From positions 388,858-452,857 of the forward strand of contig NZ_MRDL01000054.1 in assembly GCF_002008365.1 (NCBI RefSeq): a stretch of DNA of 64,000 bases, given 5' to 3'. The translations under genes and the position numbers were made by a program. Positions 1 through 8,562 of this stretch are shown piece after piece (position 1 is the stretch's first letter; the number at the start of each line of letters is the position of its first letter). The DNA comes from Rhizobium leguminosarum bv. viciae USDA 2370. Its GTDB lineage: Bacteria; Pseudomonadota; Alphaproteobacteria; Rhizobiales; Rhizobiaceae. A model generated the notes under the pieces. The model was not told where the DNA came from, searched no databases, and was given only the letters and a program-made list of their open reading frames with translations.

Positions 1-143
1 TCTTCGATACGTTTGATATGCGTCCTGAACGACGCTTCGCCGCCGCCGTGATACATGTCTCTGATGACCATGCGCAGGATCTCCTGAATGGCGATCTGCC
101 AGGCCGTATTGATCGATTGAAGTTCGTTCGCAGTCTCTGTCAT
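1..143 (-). CDS. hypothetical protein, N-terminal part (runs off window)
   Basis: The minus-strand frame starts at an ATG at 141-143 behind an AAGGAAG ribosome-binding site and stays open to the window edge, giving 47 residues that begin MTETANELQSINTAWQ. The visible part is helical with no signal peptide or recognisable motif. Its first residues resemble the small gene that follows upstream on the same strand (MTETYSKS), but the rest differs. The family is not recognised; the good ribosome-binding site is the main support. Confidence 0.6.
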   Translation of the reverse strand, partial: MTETANELQSINTAWQIAIQEILRMVIRDMYHGGGEASFRTHIKRIE

Positions 144-262
144 TGACGCTTCCTTGGTGCGAGTGAATGCCAGCATGCCTTCGGCCATGCTGCAGCGCGC
201 GATCTGCAAGCTCGTCATTTCAGACGCGGTTTAAGTCTCGAGCCCTGTCGATCGGGTTGAGA

Positions 263-487
263 TCAGCGGGCCCTGGCGCGTTTGGCCATGAGGGCAGAGG
301 TTGCCGACACCCGGTCACTCTGCTCCCTCGCAAGCCGGGCTTCCCGCAGCCGCAACGTCTTTGCCTGTTGCGATTGGGCGTCGGATTCGAGCTCTTCGGC
401 CGCCTGGTTCTTCGCGAAGAATTGGGTCTGGACGCTGCCGAAGGCAATCTCCGCCCGCTGGCGGGATTTGCTGTATGTCTCTGTCAT
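263..487 (-). CDS. small hypothetical protein, 74 aa
   Basis: The start is set at the internal ATG (MTETYSKSRQ) because the region upstream of it lies in the terminator of the cold-shock gene and does not look coding. The protein is highly charged, rich in Gln, Ala, Glu and Arg, and probably one or two long helices (for example EELESDAQSQQAKTLRLREA). No membrane segment or known domain is seen. I recall similar short proteins in rhizobial genomes but cannot assign a function. It lies downstream of cspA on the same strand, separated by a strong terminator, so it is probably transcribed separately. Confidence 0.6.
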   Translation of the reverse strand: MTETYSKSRQRAEIAFGSVQTQFFAKNQAAEELESDAQSQQAKTLRLREARLAREQSDRVSATSALMAKRARAR

Positions 488-525
488 GTTGGCTCCGATA
501 CGGGAGGGCTCGACGCGCGAGCGAA

Positions 526-557
526 AACAAAAAAGGCCAGGCAAATCGCCTGGCCTT
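526..557 (-). terminator. Rho-independent terminator of cspA
   Basis: On the minus strand a perfect 10-bp stem (arms 533-542 and 548-557, five-base loop) is followed by a T-rich tract. It sits 63 bases after the cspA stop codon and ahead of the small gene at 263-487. Confidence 0.85.
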
Positions 558-620
558 GGATTGATAACGTGCTTCCGGCAGTGCCAGTACATCCGTGGTC
601 AAAGGGAAGCAGATACCGAT

Positions 621-830
621 TTAAGCGTTCTGGAGATTGCAAGCGGACATCTTGCCCGACTTGTTGTCACGCTCGAGGTCGAAGCCGATCTTCTGGCCTT
701 CGACGAGGTCGCGCATTCCGGCGCGCTCGACGGCGGAGATGTGAACGAAGGCGTCGTCGCCGCCATTATCGGGCTGAATGAAGCCGAAGCCTTTGGTGGA
801 ATTGAACCATTTAACTGTGCCAGTGGCCAT
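621..830 (-). CDS. cspA: cold-shock protein, CspA family (69 aa)
   Basis: This is a single cold-shock domain that binds single-stranded nucleic acid and acts as an RNA chaperone in the cytoplasm. RNP1 (KGFGFI, residues 13-18) and RNP2 (AFVHI, residues 27-31) are intact and the length is typical. An upstream in-frame extension is rejected because the family always begins MATGTVKWFN or similar. A consensus-like promoter lies about 140 bases upstream, giving the long leader typical of csp genes, and a strong terminator follows. Rhizobia carry several csp paralogues, so the exact symbol is uncertain. Confidence 0.95.
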   Translation of the reverse strand: MATGTVKWFNSTKGFGFIQPDNGGDDAFVHISAVERAGMRDLVEGQKIGFDLERDNKSGKMSACNLQNA

Positions 831-975
831 GATGATGAACCCTTTCATAGCAACATTGAAGAACCGCAACGCTGAGGCGATGCGGATGGTGATAGCGATT
901 TTTGAAAGGAAGTTCGTTCAGGGCGCGGTGCCAATCGCGCGATAACCAAGCCAGCAAGCAAAATTCGATGATCGC

Positions 976-1004
976 TATCTAGCTCATCAAGCTTGCGTCG
1001 TCAA
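976..1004 (-). promoter_or_regulatory. sigma70-type promoter of cspA with long leader
   Basis: On the minus strand, TTGACG (999-1004) and TAGATA (976-981) are separated by 17 bases. Transcription from here would give a leader of roughly 140 nt before the cspA start at 830, as in known cold-shock mRNAs whose leaders fold in a temperature-dependent way. Confidence 0.6.
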
Positions 1005-1098
1005 CCGTTAGTTTTCCATTGGCGCCATGTTCAACTATGGGATGTCGCGGAAACCTTTACACCAAACAGCGTTCCGCGTCCGGGGCGCGTACGCCCTC

Positions 1099-1752
1099 TT
1101 ACTTCCAGCGGGCGATGCCGACGGTTTCGGCGATCGCCTGGCGCAATTCGTCCAGCCCATCGCCCTTTTCGGACGAAGTGGACAGCACGCCGGGATAGGC
1201 GGCCGGGCGCTTGCGGATCTTTTCCGCCGTTTCTGCAAGCAGCTTCGGCACGCCAGCCGCCTTGATCTTGTCGGTCTTGGTCAGCACGATCTGATAGGAG
1301 ACCGCGGCCTTGTCGAGCAGATCAAGCACGTCATCGTCGTTCTTCTTGATGCCGTGGCGGCTGTCGATCAGCACATAGACGCGCTTCAGCGTCGCGCGGC
1401 CGCGCAGGTAATCGAAGACGAGCTTGGTCCACTTGTCGACTTGCTCCTTCGGCGCCTGCGCATATCCATAGCCCGGCATGTCGACGATGGCCGTCGGCGG
1501 CAGGTCGCCGCCTTCGCCGGAATAGCCGTCCGGAACGAAGTAATTGAGTTCCTGCGTGCGTCCCGGCGTGTTCGAGGTGCGCGCCAGGCCCTTCTGGCCG
1601 ACCAGCGCATTGATCAGCGAGGATTTACCGACATTCGAGCGACCGGCAAAGGCCACTTCCAACGGCCCTTCCGGCGGCAGGAAGTTCAGGGACGGTACGC
1701 CGCGGATGAAGATCCATGGGTGGCCGAAGAGCGGCTTTTCGGTTTCGGGCAT
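1099..1752 (-). CDS. engB: ribosome-biogenesis GTPase EngB/YsxC (YihA)
   Basis: A small Ras-like GTPase needed for assembly of the 50S ribosomal subunit. Of 217 residues, the P-loop GRSNVGKS is at about 37-44, the G2 region NTPGRTQE near 61-68, G3 is DMPGYGYA, G4 is TKTD and G5 lies around STSSEKG, so the fold is complete. It follows yidC on the same strand, an order common in rhizobia, but a strong terminator lies between them. engB may therefore use its own promoter in 1753-1865 or readthrough. Confidence 0.95.
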   Translation of the reverse strand: MPETEKPLFGHPWIFIRGVPSLNFLPPEGPLEVAFAGRSNVGKSSLINALVGQKGLARTSNTPGRTQELNYFVPDGYSGEGGDLPPTAIVDMPGYGYAQAPKEQVDKWTKLVFDYLRGRATLKRVYVLIDSRHGIKKNDDDVLDLLDKAAVSYQIVLTKTDKIKAAGVPKLLAETAEKIRKRPAAYPGVLSTSSEKGDGLDELRQAIAETVGIARWK

Positions 1753-1865
1753 GCGGGCTCTGCAATCTCTGGGTTGGGTCTTTTACCGGGCTTCGTGGTT
1801 TTGCGGGCGGATGTCAAGCTTCGAGGCCGTTTGCAGGCTATTGCCTTGCCTCCTTCTTCCGCTGC

Positions 1866-1897
1866 CGGAAAAGAAAAGCCCCGCCGGAGCGGGGCTT
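1866..1897 (-). terminator. Rho-independent terminator after yidC
   Basis: A 9-bp GC-rich stem (1876-1884 with 1889-1897, loop of four) is followed on the minus strand by a T-rich run (TTTTCTTTTC). It lies immediately after the yidC stop and separates the rpmH-rnpA-yidC transcript from engB. Confidence 0.85.
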
Positions 1898-1905
1898 GGC
1901 AAGCG

Positions 1906-3702
1906 TCATTTCGATGGCGCCGTTTTTCGTCGGAACAGACCCTTCAGATTGTCGAAGAGTTCGACCTTGACGCCGTGGCGCTTCATGATCACCGACTGCT
2001 GCGCCACCGAGAGCGTGTTGTTCCAGGCCCAGTAGATGACCAGGCCGGCCGGGAAGCTTGCCAGCATGAACATGAACACCAGCGGCATCCAGGTGAAGAT
2101 CATCGCCTGCGTCGGATCGGGCGGCGTCGGGTTCATGCGCATCTGCAGGAACATCGTGATGCCCATGATCAGCGGCCAGACGCCGAGATGCAGAATGGTC
2201 GGCGCCTCGAACGGCAGCAGGCCGAACAGATTGACGATCGTCGTCGGATCGGGCGCCGAAAGGTCCTTGATCCAGCCGAAGAACGGCGCGTGCCGCATTT
2301 CGATGGTGATGTAGATCACCTTGTAGAGCGAGAAGAAGATCGGGATCTGCAGCGCCACCGGCCAGCAGCCGGCGATCGGATTGATCTTTTCTTCCTTGTA
2401 AAGCTGCATCGTCGCCTGCTGCAGCCCCATGCGGTCGTCGGCGAATTTCGCCTTCAGCTCCTCCATCTTCGGCTGCATGCGCTTCATGTTCGCCATCGAA
2501 GCGTACTGCTTGCTGGCGAGCGGGAAGAACAGAGCCTTGACGACGATGGTCGTGCACAGGATCGCCACGCCGAAATTGCCGAAGTAGCGGAAGAAGAAGT
2601 CCATCAGCTTGAACATCGGCTTGGTGATGAAATAGAACCAGCCCCAGTCGATCAGCCGGTCGAACTTCGGGATCGAGTAGCTGGCCTCATAACCGTCGAT
2701 GACGGGCACTTCCTTGGCGCCGGCGAAGACGAGGTTCTTCAGCTCGATCGATTGGCCGGGCGCAACGGTGAAGGCATCGTCCTTGTAATCGGCCTGATAG
2801 CGCGGCTGGCCATCGGCAAAGTGCGAGAAGCGCGCCTCATAGGCCGCACTCTGCGGCGGAACGATCGTCGCCGCCCAGTATTTGTCGGTAATGCCAAGCC
2901 AGCCGCCGGTGGATTTCGCCGGCATCACGGCTTCCTTTTCGGCGGCGCTATATTTGGTTTCGATCAGGCCGTCTTCGCCGATGACGCCGATGAAGCCTTC
3001 ATGCAGCACGTAGACGGAGGGTGTCGTCGGCTTGTTGTAGCGCGTCACCCGGCCGTAGGAAGACAGCGAAGCAGGCGCCTGGCCGGCATTGCTGATCTTG
3101 TCGGCGACGGTGAACATGTAGCGTTCGTCGACCGAAATCGTGCGGGTAAAGGTCAGGCCCTTGTCGTTGGTATAGGAGAGCGTCACCGGCGTCTTTTCGG
3201 TGAGCTTGGCGCCGTCAGGCGCGGTCCACAGCGTCGAGGCGCCGGGAACGTTGCCCGTTGCGTCGCTGCCGATATAGCCGAGCTCGGTGAAATAGCCGTC
3301 CTTGGTCTCGGCCGGGCTGAACAGCGTGATGATCGGGCTCGAGTCGTCGACGGTCTCGTGATAGCCCTTGAGCTTCAGATCGTCGAGGCGGGCGCCGGCA
3401 AGGTTGATCGAGCCGGAAAGTGCTGGGGTGTCGATGACGACGCGCGGGGTCTTTGCCAGCGCCTGCTCGAGCGTCGCCGTCGCGGCTGCCTGGCCGGAAG
3501 GGGCCGTGCCGCTCGGCTGGGCCGGCGTCTCGCCGGCCGCTGCCGGCTGCTGCACCTGCTCGGTCTGCTGCTGCGCCTTCTGGGCTTCCTGCGCCTTGCG
3601 CTGGGCCTCGATGCGCGGATTCATATAGAGAAACTGCCAGCCGAGGACGATCAGCACCGAGAGAGCGATCGCAATGAAGTAATTGCGGTTGTTTTCCATC
3701 AT
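1906..3702 (-). CDS. yidC: membrane protein insertase YidC (Oxa1 family)
   Basis: YidC inserts and folds inner-membrane proteins, alone or with SecYEG. The 598-residue protein has an N-terminal signal-anchor segment (about residues 8-26), a Gln/Ala/Pro-rich linker, a large periplasmic beta-sandwich domain (about 70-365), and the conserved Oxa1 membrane domain (about 385-580) with the family's aromatic and Met-rich loops (for example MRMNPTPPDP). The first ATG overlaps the rnpA stop as ATGA at 3699-3702, indicating translational coupling; a second ATG follows immediately. It is the third gene of a presumed rpmH-rnpA-yidC operon. Confidence 0.97.
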   Translation of the reverse strand: MMENNRNYFIAIALSVLIVLGWQFLYMNPRIEAQRKAQEAQKAQQQTEQVQQPAAAGETPAQPSGTAPSGQAAATATLEQALAKTPRVVIDTPALSGSINLAGARLDDLKLKGYHETVDDSSPIITLFSPAETKDGYFTELGYIGSDATGNVPGASTLWTAPDGAKLTEKTPVTLSYTNDKGLTFTRTISVDERYMFTVADKISNAGQAPASLSSYGRVTRYNKPTTPSVYVLHEGFIGVIGEDGLIETKYSAAEKEAVMPAKSTGGWLGITDKYWAATIVPPQSAAYEARFSHFADGQPRYQADYKDDAFTVAPGQSIELKNLVFAGAKEVPVIDGYEASYSIPKFDRLIDWGWFYFITKPMFKLMDFFFRYFGNFGVAILCTTIVVKALFFPLASKQYASMANMKRMQPKMEELKAKFADDRMGLQQATMQLYKEEKINPIAGCWPVALQIPIFFSLYKVIYITIEMRHAPFFGWIKDLSAPDPTTIVNLFGLLPFEAPTILHLGVWPLIMGITMFLQMRMNPTPPDPTQAMIFTWMPLVFMFMLASFPAGLVIYWAWNNTLSVAQQSVIMKRHGVKVELFDNLKGLFRRKTAPSK

Positions 3703-4100
3703 ACGTTCCTGGGGCGTCCGTCTCCGGAGCGCCGGTGTTTCGGCCTGGTTTCCACGCGGGATTTCAGTTCCGCGGCCAATTCCTGGAAGGACGCGTCAAG
3801 CACGTCCCTGCGCGCGACAACCACATAGTCGTGTCCGGGCTGCATTGCAAACCCCGCATGAAGCCGCACCGCCTCTTTCAGGCGGCGGCGCATGCGGTTC
3901 CGTTCGACCGCGTTGCCATGTTTTTTGGTGACTGTAAAACCGACGCGTGCCTGGCTGTCGGGTTCCTTCCGGTCGAGGACTTCGAGAAGGAAGAGGCCGC
4001 CCCGGCGTTTTTCGCCCTCGCGTACGGCAAGAAACTGCGGGCGGCTCTTCAGCCGCCCGACAGTGTGTTTCTTCTCACTGGTCGTCAATTCGCCCGCCAT
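3699..4100 (-). CDS. rnpA: ribonuclease P protein component
   Basis: RnpA is the small basic protein subunit of RNase P, which removes 5' leaders from pre-tRNAs. The 133-residue product carries the diagnostic RNR region AVERNRMRRRLKEAVR and the N-terminal RLKSRPQF segment. It lies between rpmH and yidC as in most bacteria and overlaps the yidC start by 4 bases. The start follows a GTAAGAG ribosome-binding site. Confidence 0.96.
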   Translation of the reverse strand: MAGELTTSEKKHTVGRLKSRPQFLAVREGEKRRGGLFLLEVLDRKEPDSQARVGFTVTKKHGNAVERNRMRRRLKEAVRLHAGFAMQPGHDYVVVARRDVLDASFQELAAELKSRVETRPKHRRSGDGRPRNV

Positions 4101-4121
4101 CTCTTACCGGGCTACCCGGCC

Positions 4122-4256
4122 TTACGCCGACAGACGATTGCGGCCCTGCGCGCGGCGGGCTGCGATGACCTTGCGGCCACCCTTCGTGGACATGCGGGCA
4201 CGGAAACCGTGGCGACGCTTGCGAACAAGCTTGGATGGTTGGTAGGTACGCTTCAT
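4122..4256 (-). CDS. rpmH: 50S ribosomal protein L34
   Basis: A 44-residue, extremely basic protein beginning MKRTYQPSKLVRKRRHGFR and ending GRNRLSA, which matches L34 along its full length. It is the first gene of the rpmH-rnpA-yidC operon. The stop is a TAA read at 4122-4124, 21 bases before rnpA. A near-consensus promoter lies about 110 bases upstream. Confidence 0.97.
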   Translation of the reverse strand: MKRTYQPSKLVRKRRHGFRARMSTKGGRKVIAARRAQGRNRLSA

Positions 4257-4366
4257 TTATTTTAAACACCGCGGAGTGCGGCCCTTCTTGAATTTGCATA
4301 ATGCAAGGAGCGTTGTTTTTCGAACGGGCGGGCCATGAAAGGCTTGAGTGACCGAACGTGCGCGGG

Positions 4367-4395
4367 CTTATAAGGATGAAGCCCGCAAAAGTCAA
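4367..4395 (-). promoter_or_regulatory. strong sigma70 promoter of the rpmH-rnpA-yidC operon
   Basis: On the minus strand, TTGACT (4390-4395) and TATAAG (4367-4372) are spaced by 17 bases, close to the vegetative consensus. The predicted leader to rpmH is about 105 nt. Bases 4396-4674 upstream, up to the chemoreceptor gene, hold no convincing gene. Confidence 0.75.
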
Positions 4396-4674
4396 TTATG
4401 CCGGATAATTTCACTCTGCACTGCCGGCCTCGAAAGTAATTTCGCACTCTGGTGTTAAGAAATAAGGCATGCCCTGAGTGGTTGTAGTTTTGCGCCGCGG
4501 CAGATCGATCTCCCCGGTTTTCAGGCGTTTACGCCGCCCGACCGCATTCGGCACGGATCATTTCCGAAGCCATAATCGTAAATATTAGAAATCTAACTTT
4601 AATAAATTTCGCCGATATTCAACCATCGACTGGGAATTTGCTTTCCAGGCAGTGGCGTAGCTAGGAGCATTGCA

Positions 4675-6672
4675 TTGAAGATCCGGGGCAAAATTAATCT
4701 GCTGGTTTGCGTGATGGGTGCGGTCGCACTTCTGATCGGCGCAACGGCATTGTCGGCCATGCACGAATACAGTCGCAACCTGACGGCTTACGAGCATGCC
4801 GCCGCCCGCGCCTATGCCGGCGAACGGCTCAACCGTTTCGTCACGGCGGTGGTCATGGAATCGCGCGGCATCTATGCGGCCAAGACGATCAAGGATACGC
4901 CGAACTTCGCCAAGGGCCTGATGGCCGACCTCGACGAGATCGACAAGGTCATCTCGGGCTGGGCGCCGCTCGTTCCCGAGAGCCAGAAGGCCGATTTTGC
5001 CAAGCTTGTCGCCCGCGCCGCGGAATTCCGCACCTTCCGCACGGAGACCGCCCGCCTCGGCACGGAAGTCGGCCCCGAAGCCGCCGGCCAACAGGGCAAC
5101 AATGACGCCAACCGCGCCAACCGCAAGGCGTTCCAGGCGGAAATCGATGCTGTGGTCGCCACCGACAAGGCAGCACTGGAAACCGTCAACGCCGAGATCG
5201 AGAGCTTCCGCTCCCAGGTGCTGATGCTTGTGCTCAGCATCACCGGCATCGGCATCGCGGTCGGCATCGGCATGGGCTTCTATATCGGTACCAGCCATCT
5301 CAGCCGCCCGATCAAGCGCGTCACCCATGCGATCAAGGAAGTCGCCGACGGCAATTTCGACGCCGAGGTCCCCTTTGCCGGCCGTCCGGACGAAATCGGC
5401 GAGATGGCCGCAGCGGTTGCTGTCTTCAAGGCGAACGGCCTCGCCGTCAAGCGCTTGAACGCCCAGGAGGCGGCGATGCGCGCCAAGAGCGACGACCTGC
5501 AGTCGAGCATGTCCGTCGTCGTGGCTGCGGCTGCGGCCGGCGATTTCGGCCACCGCATCAGTAAGGACTACGAGGACGACAACCTCAACCAGTTCGCCGG
5601 CAACATCAACACGCTGCTGTCGAGCGTCGATGCCGGCATCGGCGAGACCCGCCGGGTCATCGCAAGCCTTGCCGACGGCGACCTCACCCAGACGATGAGC
5701 GGCAACTTCCAAGGCGCCTTCGCCGAGCTGCAGCAGAACGTCAACAATACCTTCGTCACCCTGCAGGCGACGATGCGCGAAGTGCGCGAGACGACGGAAG
5801 CGATGAACGGCAACACCGCCGAGCTGCGCAATGCCAGCGACGACCTGTCGAAGCGCACCGAGCAGCAGGCAGCCGCCCTCGAAGAGACCTCGGCGGCGCT
5901 CGACGAGATCACCGCCGTCGTCCAGAATTCCACCGAGCGGGCGCATGAAGCCACCATCATGGTGTCGGAAGCCAAGGAGAATGCCGGCCGCTCCGGCGTC
6001 GTCGTGCGCAATGCCGTCGAGGCCATGGGCCGCATCGAGCAGGCCTCGCGCGAAATCAGTCAGATCATCAATGTCATCGATGAGATCGCCTTCCAGACCA
6101 ACTTGCTGGCGCTGAATGCCGGCGTCGAGGCCGCACGCGCCGGCGATGCCGGAAAGGGCTTCGCGGTGGTGGCGCAGGAAGTGCGCGAACTCGCCCAGCG
6201 TTCGGCAACGGCTGCCAAGGACATCAAGGCGCTGATCACCAAGTCGGGCAACGAGGTGCAGGTTGGCGTCAAGCTGGTCCAGGCAACCGGCGAGGCGCTG
6301 GCCGAAATCGGCACCCGCGTTATCGCCATCAACGACCATATCCATTCGATCGCGACGGCTGCGACCGAACAGTCGACCGGCCTCAAGGAGGTCAATACCG
6401 CCGTCAACCAGATGGACCAGGTCACCCAGCAGAATGCTGCGATGGTGGAAGAGACCTCTGCTGCCACGCACAGGCTTTCGGCCGAAGCCGGTGGACTGGT
6501 GCGCCTCATTGCCCGCTTCAAACTGTCGGATGATGCGCCGGCAGCTGTGGCGCTTGTCCGCAACGAGCCGCAAAGACCGGTTGCCTCGCCCGCCCGCCGC
6601 GCGATCGCCAAGGTCGCCCGCGCCTTCGGCGGCAATGCGGCCGCAGCCGAGCAGAGCTGGGAAGAGTTTTAA
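4675..6672 (+). CDS. methyl-accepting chemotaxis protein (665 aa)
   Basis: A transmembrane chemoreceptor that signals through CheA/CheW. Transmembrane segments lie at about residues 7-28 and 182-206 and flank a mostly helical periplasmic sensor. A HAMP domain (about 208-260) follows, then a HAMP-like linker, then the long coiled-coil signalling domain whose conserved hairpin tip (DEIAFQTNLLALNAGVEAAR) is near residue 470. The C-terminal residues SWEEF resemble the NWETF tether for CheR/CheB, which suggests adaptation-competence. The start is TTG behind AGGAG; no in-frame ATG fits. The ligand cannot be read, and no che operon is nearby. Confidence 0.93.
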   Translation: MKIRGKINLLVCVMGAVALLIGATALSAMHEYSRNLTAYEHAAARAYAGERLNRFVTAVVMESRGIYAAKTIKDTPNFAKGLMADLDEIDKVISGWAPLVPESQKADFAKLVARAAEFRTFRTETARLGTEVGPEAAGQQGNNDANRANRKAFQAEIDAVVATDKAALETVNAEIESFRSQVLMLVLSITGIGIAVGIGMGFYIGTSHLSRPIKRVTHAIKEVADGNFDAEVPFAGRPDEIGEMAAAVAVFKANGLAVKRLNAQEAAMRAKSDDLQSSMSVVVAAAAAGDFGHRISKDYEDDNLNQFAGNINTLLSSVDAGIGETRRVIASLADGDLTQTMSGNFQGAFAELQQNVNNTFVTLQATMREVRETTEAMNGNTAELRNASDDLSKRTEQQAAALEETSAALDEITAVVQNSTERAHEATIMVSEAKENAGRSGVVVRNAVEAMGRIEQASREISQIINVIDEIAFQTNLLALNAGVEAARAGDAGKGFAVVAQEVRELAQRSATAAKDIKALITKSGNEVQVGVKLVQATGEALAEIGTRVIAINDHIHSIATAATEQSTGLKEVNTAVNQMDQVTQQNAAMVEETSAATHRLSAEAGGLVRLIARFKLSDDAPAAVALVRNEPQRPVASPARRAIAKVARAFGGNAAAAEQSWEEF

Positions 6673-6695
6673 GCTTTACTGATCACGCGACTTCG

Positions 6696-6722
6696 AACGC
6701 CGCCTTCGGGCGGCGTTTTCTT
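6696..6722 (+). terminator. Rho-independent terminator of the chemoreceptor gene
   Basis: A 9-bp stem (6696-6704 with 6709-6717) closed by a TTCG tetraloop and ending in a short T run lies just after the receptor stop codon. Confidence 0.9.
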
Positions 6723-6829
6723 GTGGCGACATGACGCTGCTCGCAAAGATTTGAAAGCGGAGCGTATTGGTCTAATATAGAGCTCAGCGGTAAGGGCGGC
6801 CGACGTGCTGCCGATCGGGCGAGACCAGA

Positions 6830-8350
6830 ATGCCGAACCAAGATCAGGGCGATAATCCTTCGGCGGAAAACCCGGCGGCCGGCGAGGCTGCAAGGGCGCC
6901 GTGCCCGCCTGCCGGCCTGTTCGGCGGCCTTTCCGGCAAGCTGCTCTGGCTCACCGTCGTCTTTATCATGCTCGCCGAAATCCTGATATTCTTCCCCTCT
7001 GTCGCCAGCATGCGCGTACGCTGGCTGCAGGACAGGCTGAATACGGCCGCTGCCGCCGCCATCGTCATCGATGGGCTGCAGCCGGTCGAGCTGCCACGCG
7101 CGCTGCAGAAAGAGACCTTGGAGGCGACCGGCACCAAGGCGATCGTGCTGCGCAAGGACGGCACCTCGCGGCTGCTGGCGACGACCGATATGCCGACCTC
7201 CGTCGACGAATCCTACGATCTCACCGACGTGCCGCCGGTAACGGCAATCCGCGATGCGCTCGACACGCTGGTTTTCGGCGGCGGCAGGATGATCCGCGTC
7301 TATGGTCCCGTCGGCGACACCAATACCGGCGTCGAGGTGGTGATGAAGGACAGGCCGCTGCGCAGGGCGATGTTCGTCTATTCCCGCAATGTCCTGTTGC
7401 TGTCGGTGCTGATCTCGCTGTTCACGGCGACGCTGATCTTCTTTGCGATCAACCGCATCCTCATCGGCCCGATCCGCCGGCTGACCGGCAGCATGCAGCA
7501 ATTCTCCTCCGATCCCGACAACCCGGCCCATATCTATATCGGCGATGGCGGCCGCGACGAACTGGCGGTCGCCGGCCGCAACCTCACCTCGATGCAGATG
7601 GAGCTGCAAAAGACGCTGAAGCAGCAGAAGAATCTTGCCGCTCTCGGCCTTGCCGTTTCCAAGATCAATCACGACATGCGCAATATCCTGGCGTCGGCGC
7701 AGCTGATGTCGGACCGGCTGGTCGATGTCGATGACCCGATGGTCAAGAGCTTCGCTCCGAAGCTCTTGCGCACCATCGACCGCGCCGTCGGTTATACCAC
7801 CGAGGTGCTGTCCTATGGCAAGGCGAGCGAATCCGCGCCGCGCCGTCGCCACATCCGCCTTTTGGAACTGACCCAGGACGTCAAGGACATGCTGGCGATC
7901 GATCCGCTCAGCGGCATCGAATTCGCAGAGCAGATCGGCGCCGAGCTTGAGGTCGATGCCGATGGCGAGCAGCTTTTCCGCGTCATCCACAATCTCTGCC
8001 GCAACGCCCTGCAGGCGCTGACGTCGCCGGGCGAGGGGGGGCCGGGCTCCGTCAGGCGCATCACCGTCTCCGCCCAGCGCGTCGGCAGCGTCGTCAGCAT
8101 CACGGTGGATGATACCGGCCCCGGCATGCCGCTGAAGGCGCGCCAGAACCTCTTTGCCGCCTTCCGCGGCTCGGCCCGCTCCGGCGGCACCGGCCTCGGC
8201 CTCACCATCGCCCGCGAACTGGTGCTTGCCCATGGCGGCACGATCGCGCTGGTGGAAAAACCGACGGTCGGCACACAGTTCCGCATCGAGATCCCCGATC
8301 GCCCGGTTTCGCTGGAGGATTACCGCAGCCGGACGCACATCGAAAAGTGA
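6830..8350 (+). CDS. orphan membrane sensor histidine kinase (506 aa)
   Basis: After a cytoplasmic N-terminus, membrane segments lie at about residues 37-57 and 186-208, enclosing a periplasmic or extracytoplasmic sensor of about 130 residues. A HAMP-type linker follows. The phosphoacceptor region is SKINHDMRNILAS with the histidine at residue 281, and the ATP-binding domain shows an N box (HNLCRNALQ), DDTGPGMP and GTGLGLTIA. All catalytic boxes are present. No response regulator is encoded on either side, since a chemoreceptor precedes it and a tRNA follows, so the partner is elsewhere. The INHDMRN H-box occurs in a rhizobial group of kinases whose function I do not recognise. Confidence 0.9.
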   Translation: MPNQDQGDNPSAENPAAGEAARAPCPPAGLFGGLSGKLLWLTVVFIMLAEILIFFPSVASMRVRWLQDRLNTAAAAAIVIDGLQPVELPRALQKETLEATGTKAIVLRKDGTSRLLATTDMPTSVDESYDLTDVPPVTAIRDALDTLVFGGGRMIRVYGPVGDTNTGVEVVMKDRPLRRAMFVYSRNVLLLSVLISLFTATLIFFAINRILIGPIRRLTGSMQQFSSDPDNPAHIYIGDGGRDELAVAGRNLTSMQMELQKTLKQQKNLAALGLAVSKINHDMRNILASAQLMSDRLVDVDDPMVKSFAPKLLRTIDRAVGYTTEVLSYGKASESAPRRRHIRLLELTQDVKDMLAIDPLSGIEFAEQIGAELEVDADGEQLFRVIHNLCRNALQALTSPGEGGPGSVRRITVSAQRVGSVVSITVDDTGPGMPLKARQNLFAAFRGSARSGGTGLGLTIARELVLAHGGTIALVEKPTVGTQFRIEIPDRPVSLEDYRSRTHIEK

Positions 8351-8472
8351 CAGGGTTTCGCAAGGCGCGGCCGCAAACAGGCAAAGACGCGATTTTTTCA
8401 GAAATGCTCTTGCATTGTCCCGAAGGACGTTTTAGAGGATCGCCACGCAAGCGGCACCGCCGCATTTTGCAC

Positions 8473-8549
8473 GCACCCGTAGCTCAGCTGGATAGAGCAC
8501 CAGACTACGAATCTGGGGGTCAGGAGTTCGAATCTCTTCGGGTGCGCCA
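8473..8549 (+). tRNA. tRNA-Arg (anticodon ACG)
   Basis: A 77-nt cloverleaf with acceptor stem GCACCCG/CGGGTGC, discriminator G and encoded CCA. The anticodon stem is CCAGA/TCTGG with loop CTACGAA, so ACG is at 8507-8509; A34 would be edited to inosine to read CGN codons. The T loop is TTCGAAT. The gene on its 3' side (8563) has lower GC, and tRNA 3' ends are common integration sites, but no integrase or repeated tRNA end was seen. Confidence 0.97.
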
Positions 8550-8562
8550 TTCTTTATAGCGA

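Noticed and set aside
1027..3828. A very long open frame on the plus strand opposite engB and yidC
   Set aside because: It is an antisense shadow of high-GC codon bias; engB and yidC on the other strand are unmistakable, and its product is His/Arg/Asp-rich without any domain.
4585..6573. Long minus-strand frame opposite the chemoreceptor gene
   Set aside because: The receptor frame has full domain structure, while the opposite frame gives a low-complexity Gly/Asp/Arg product.
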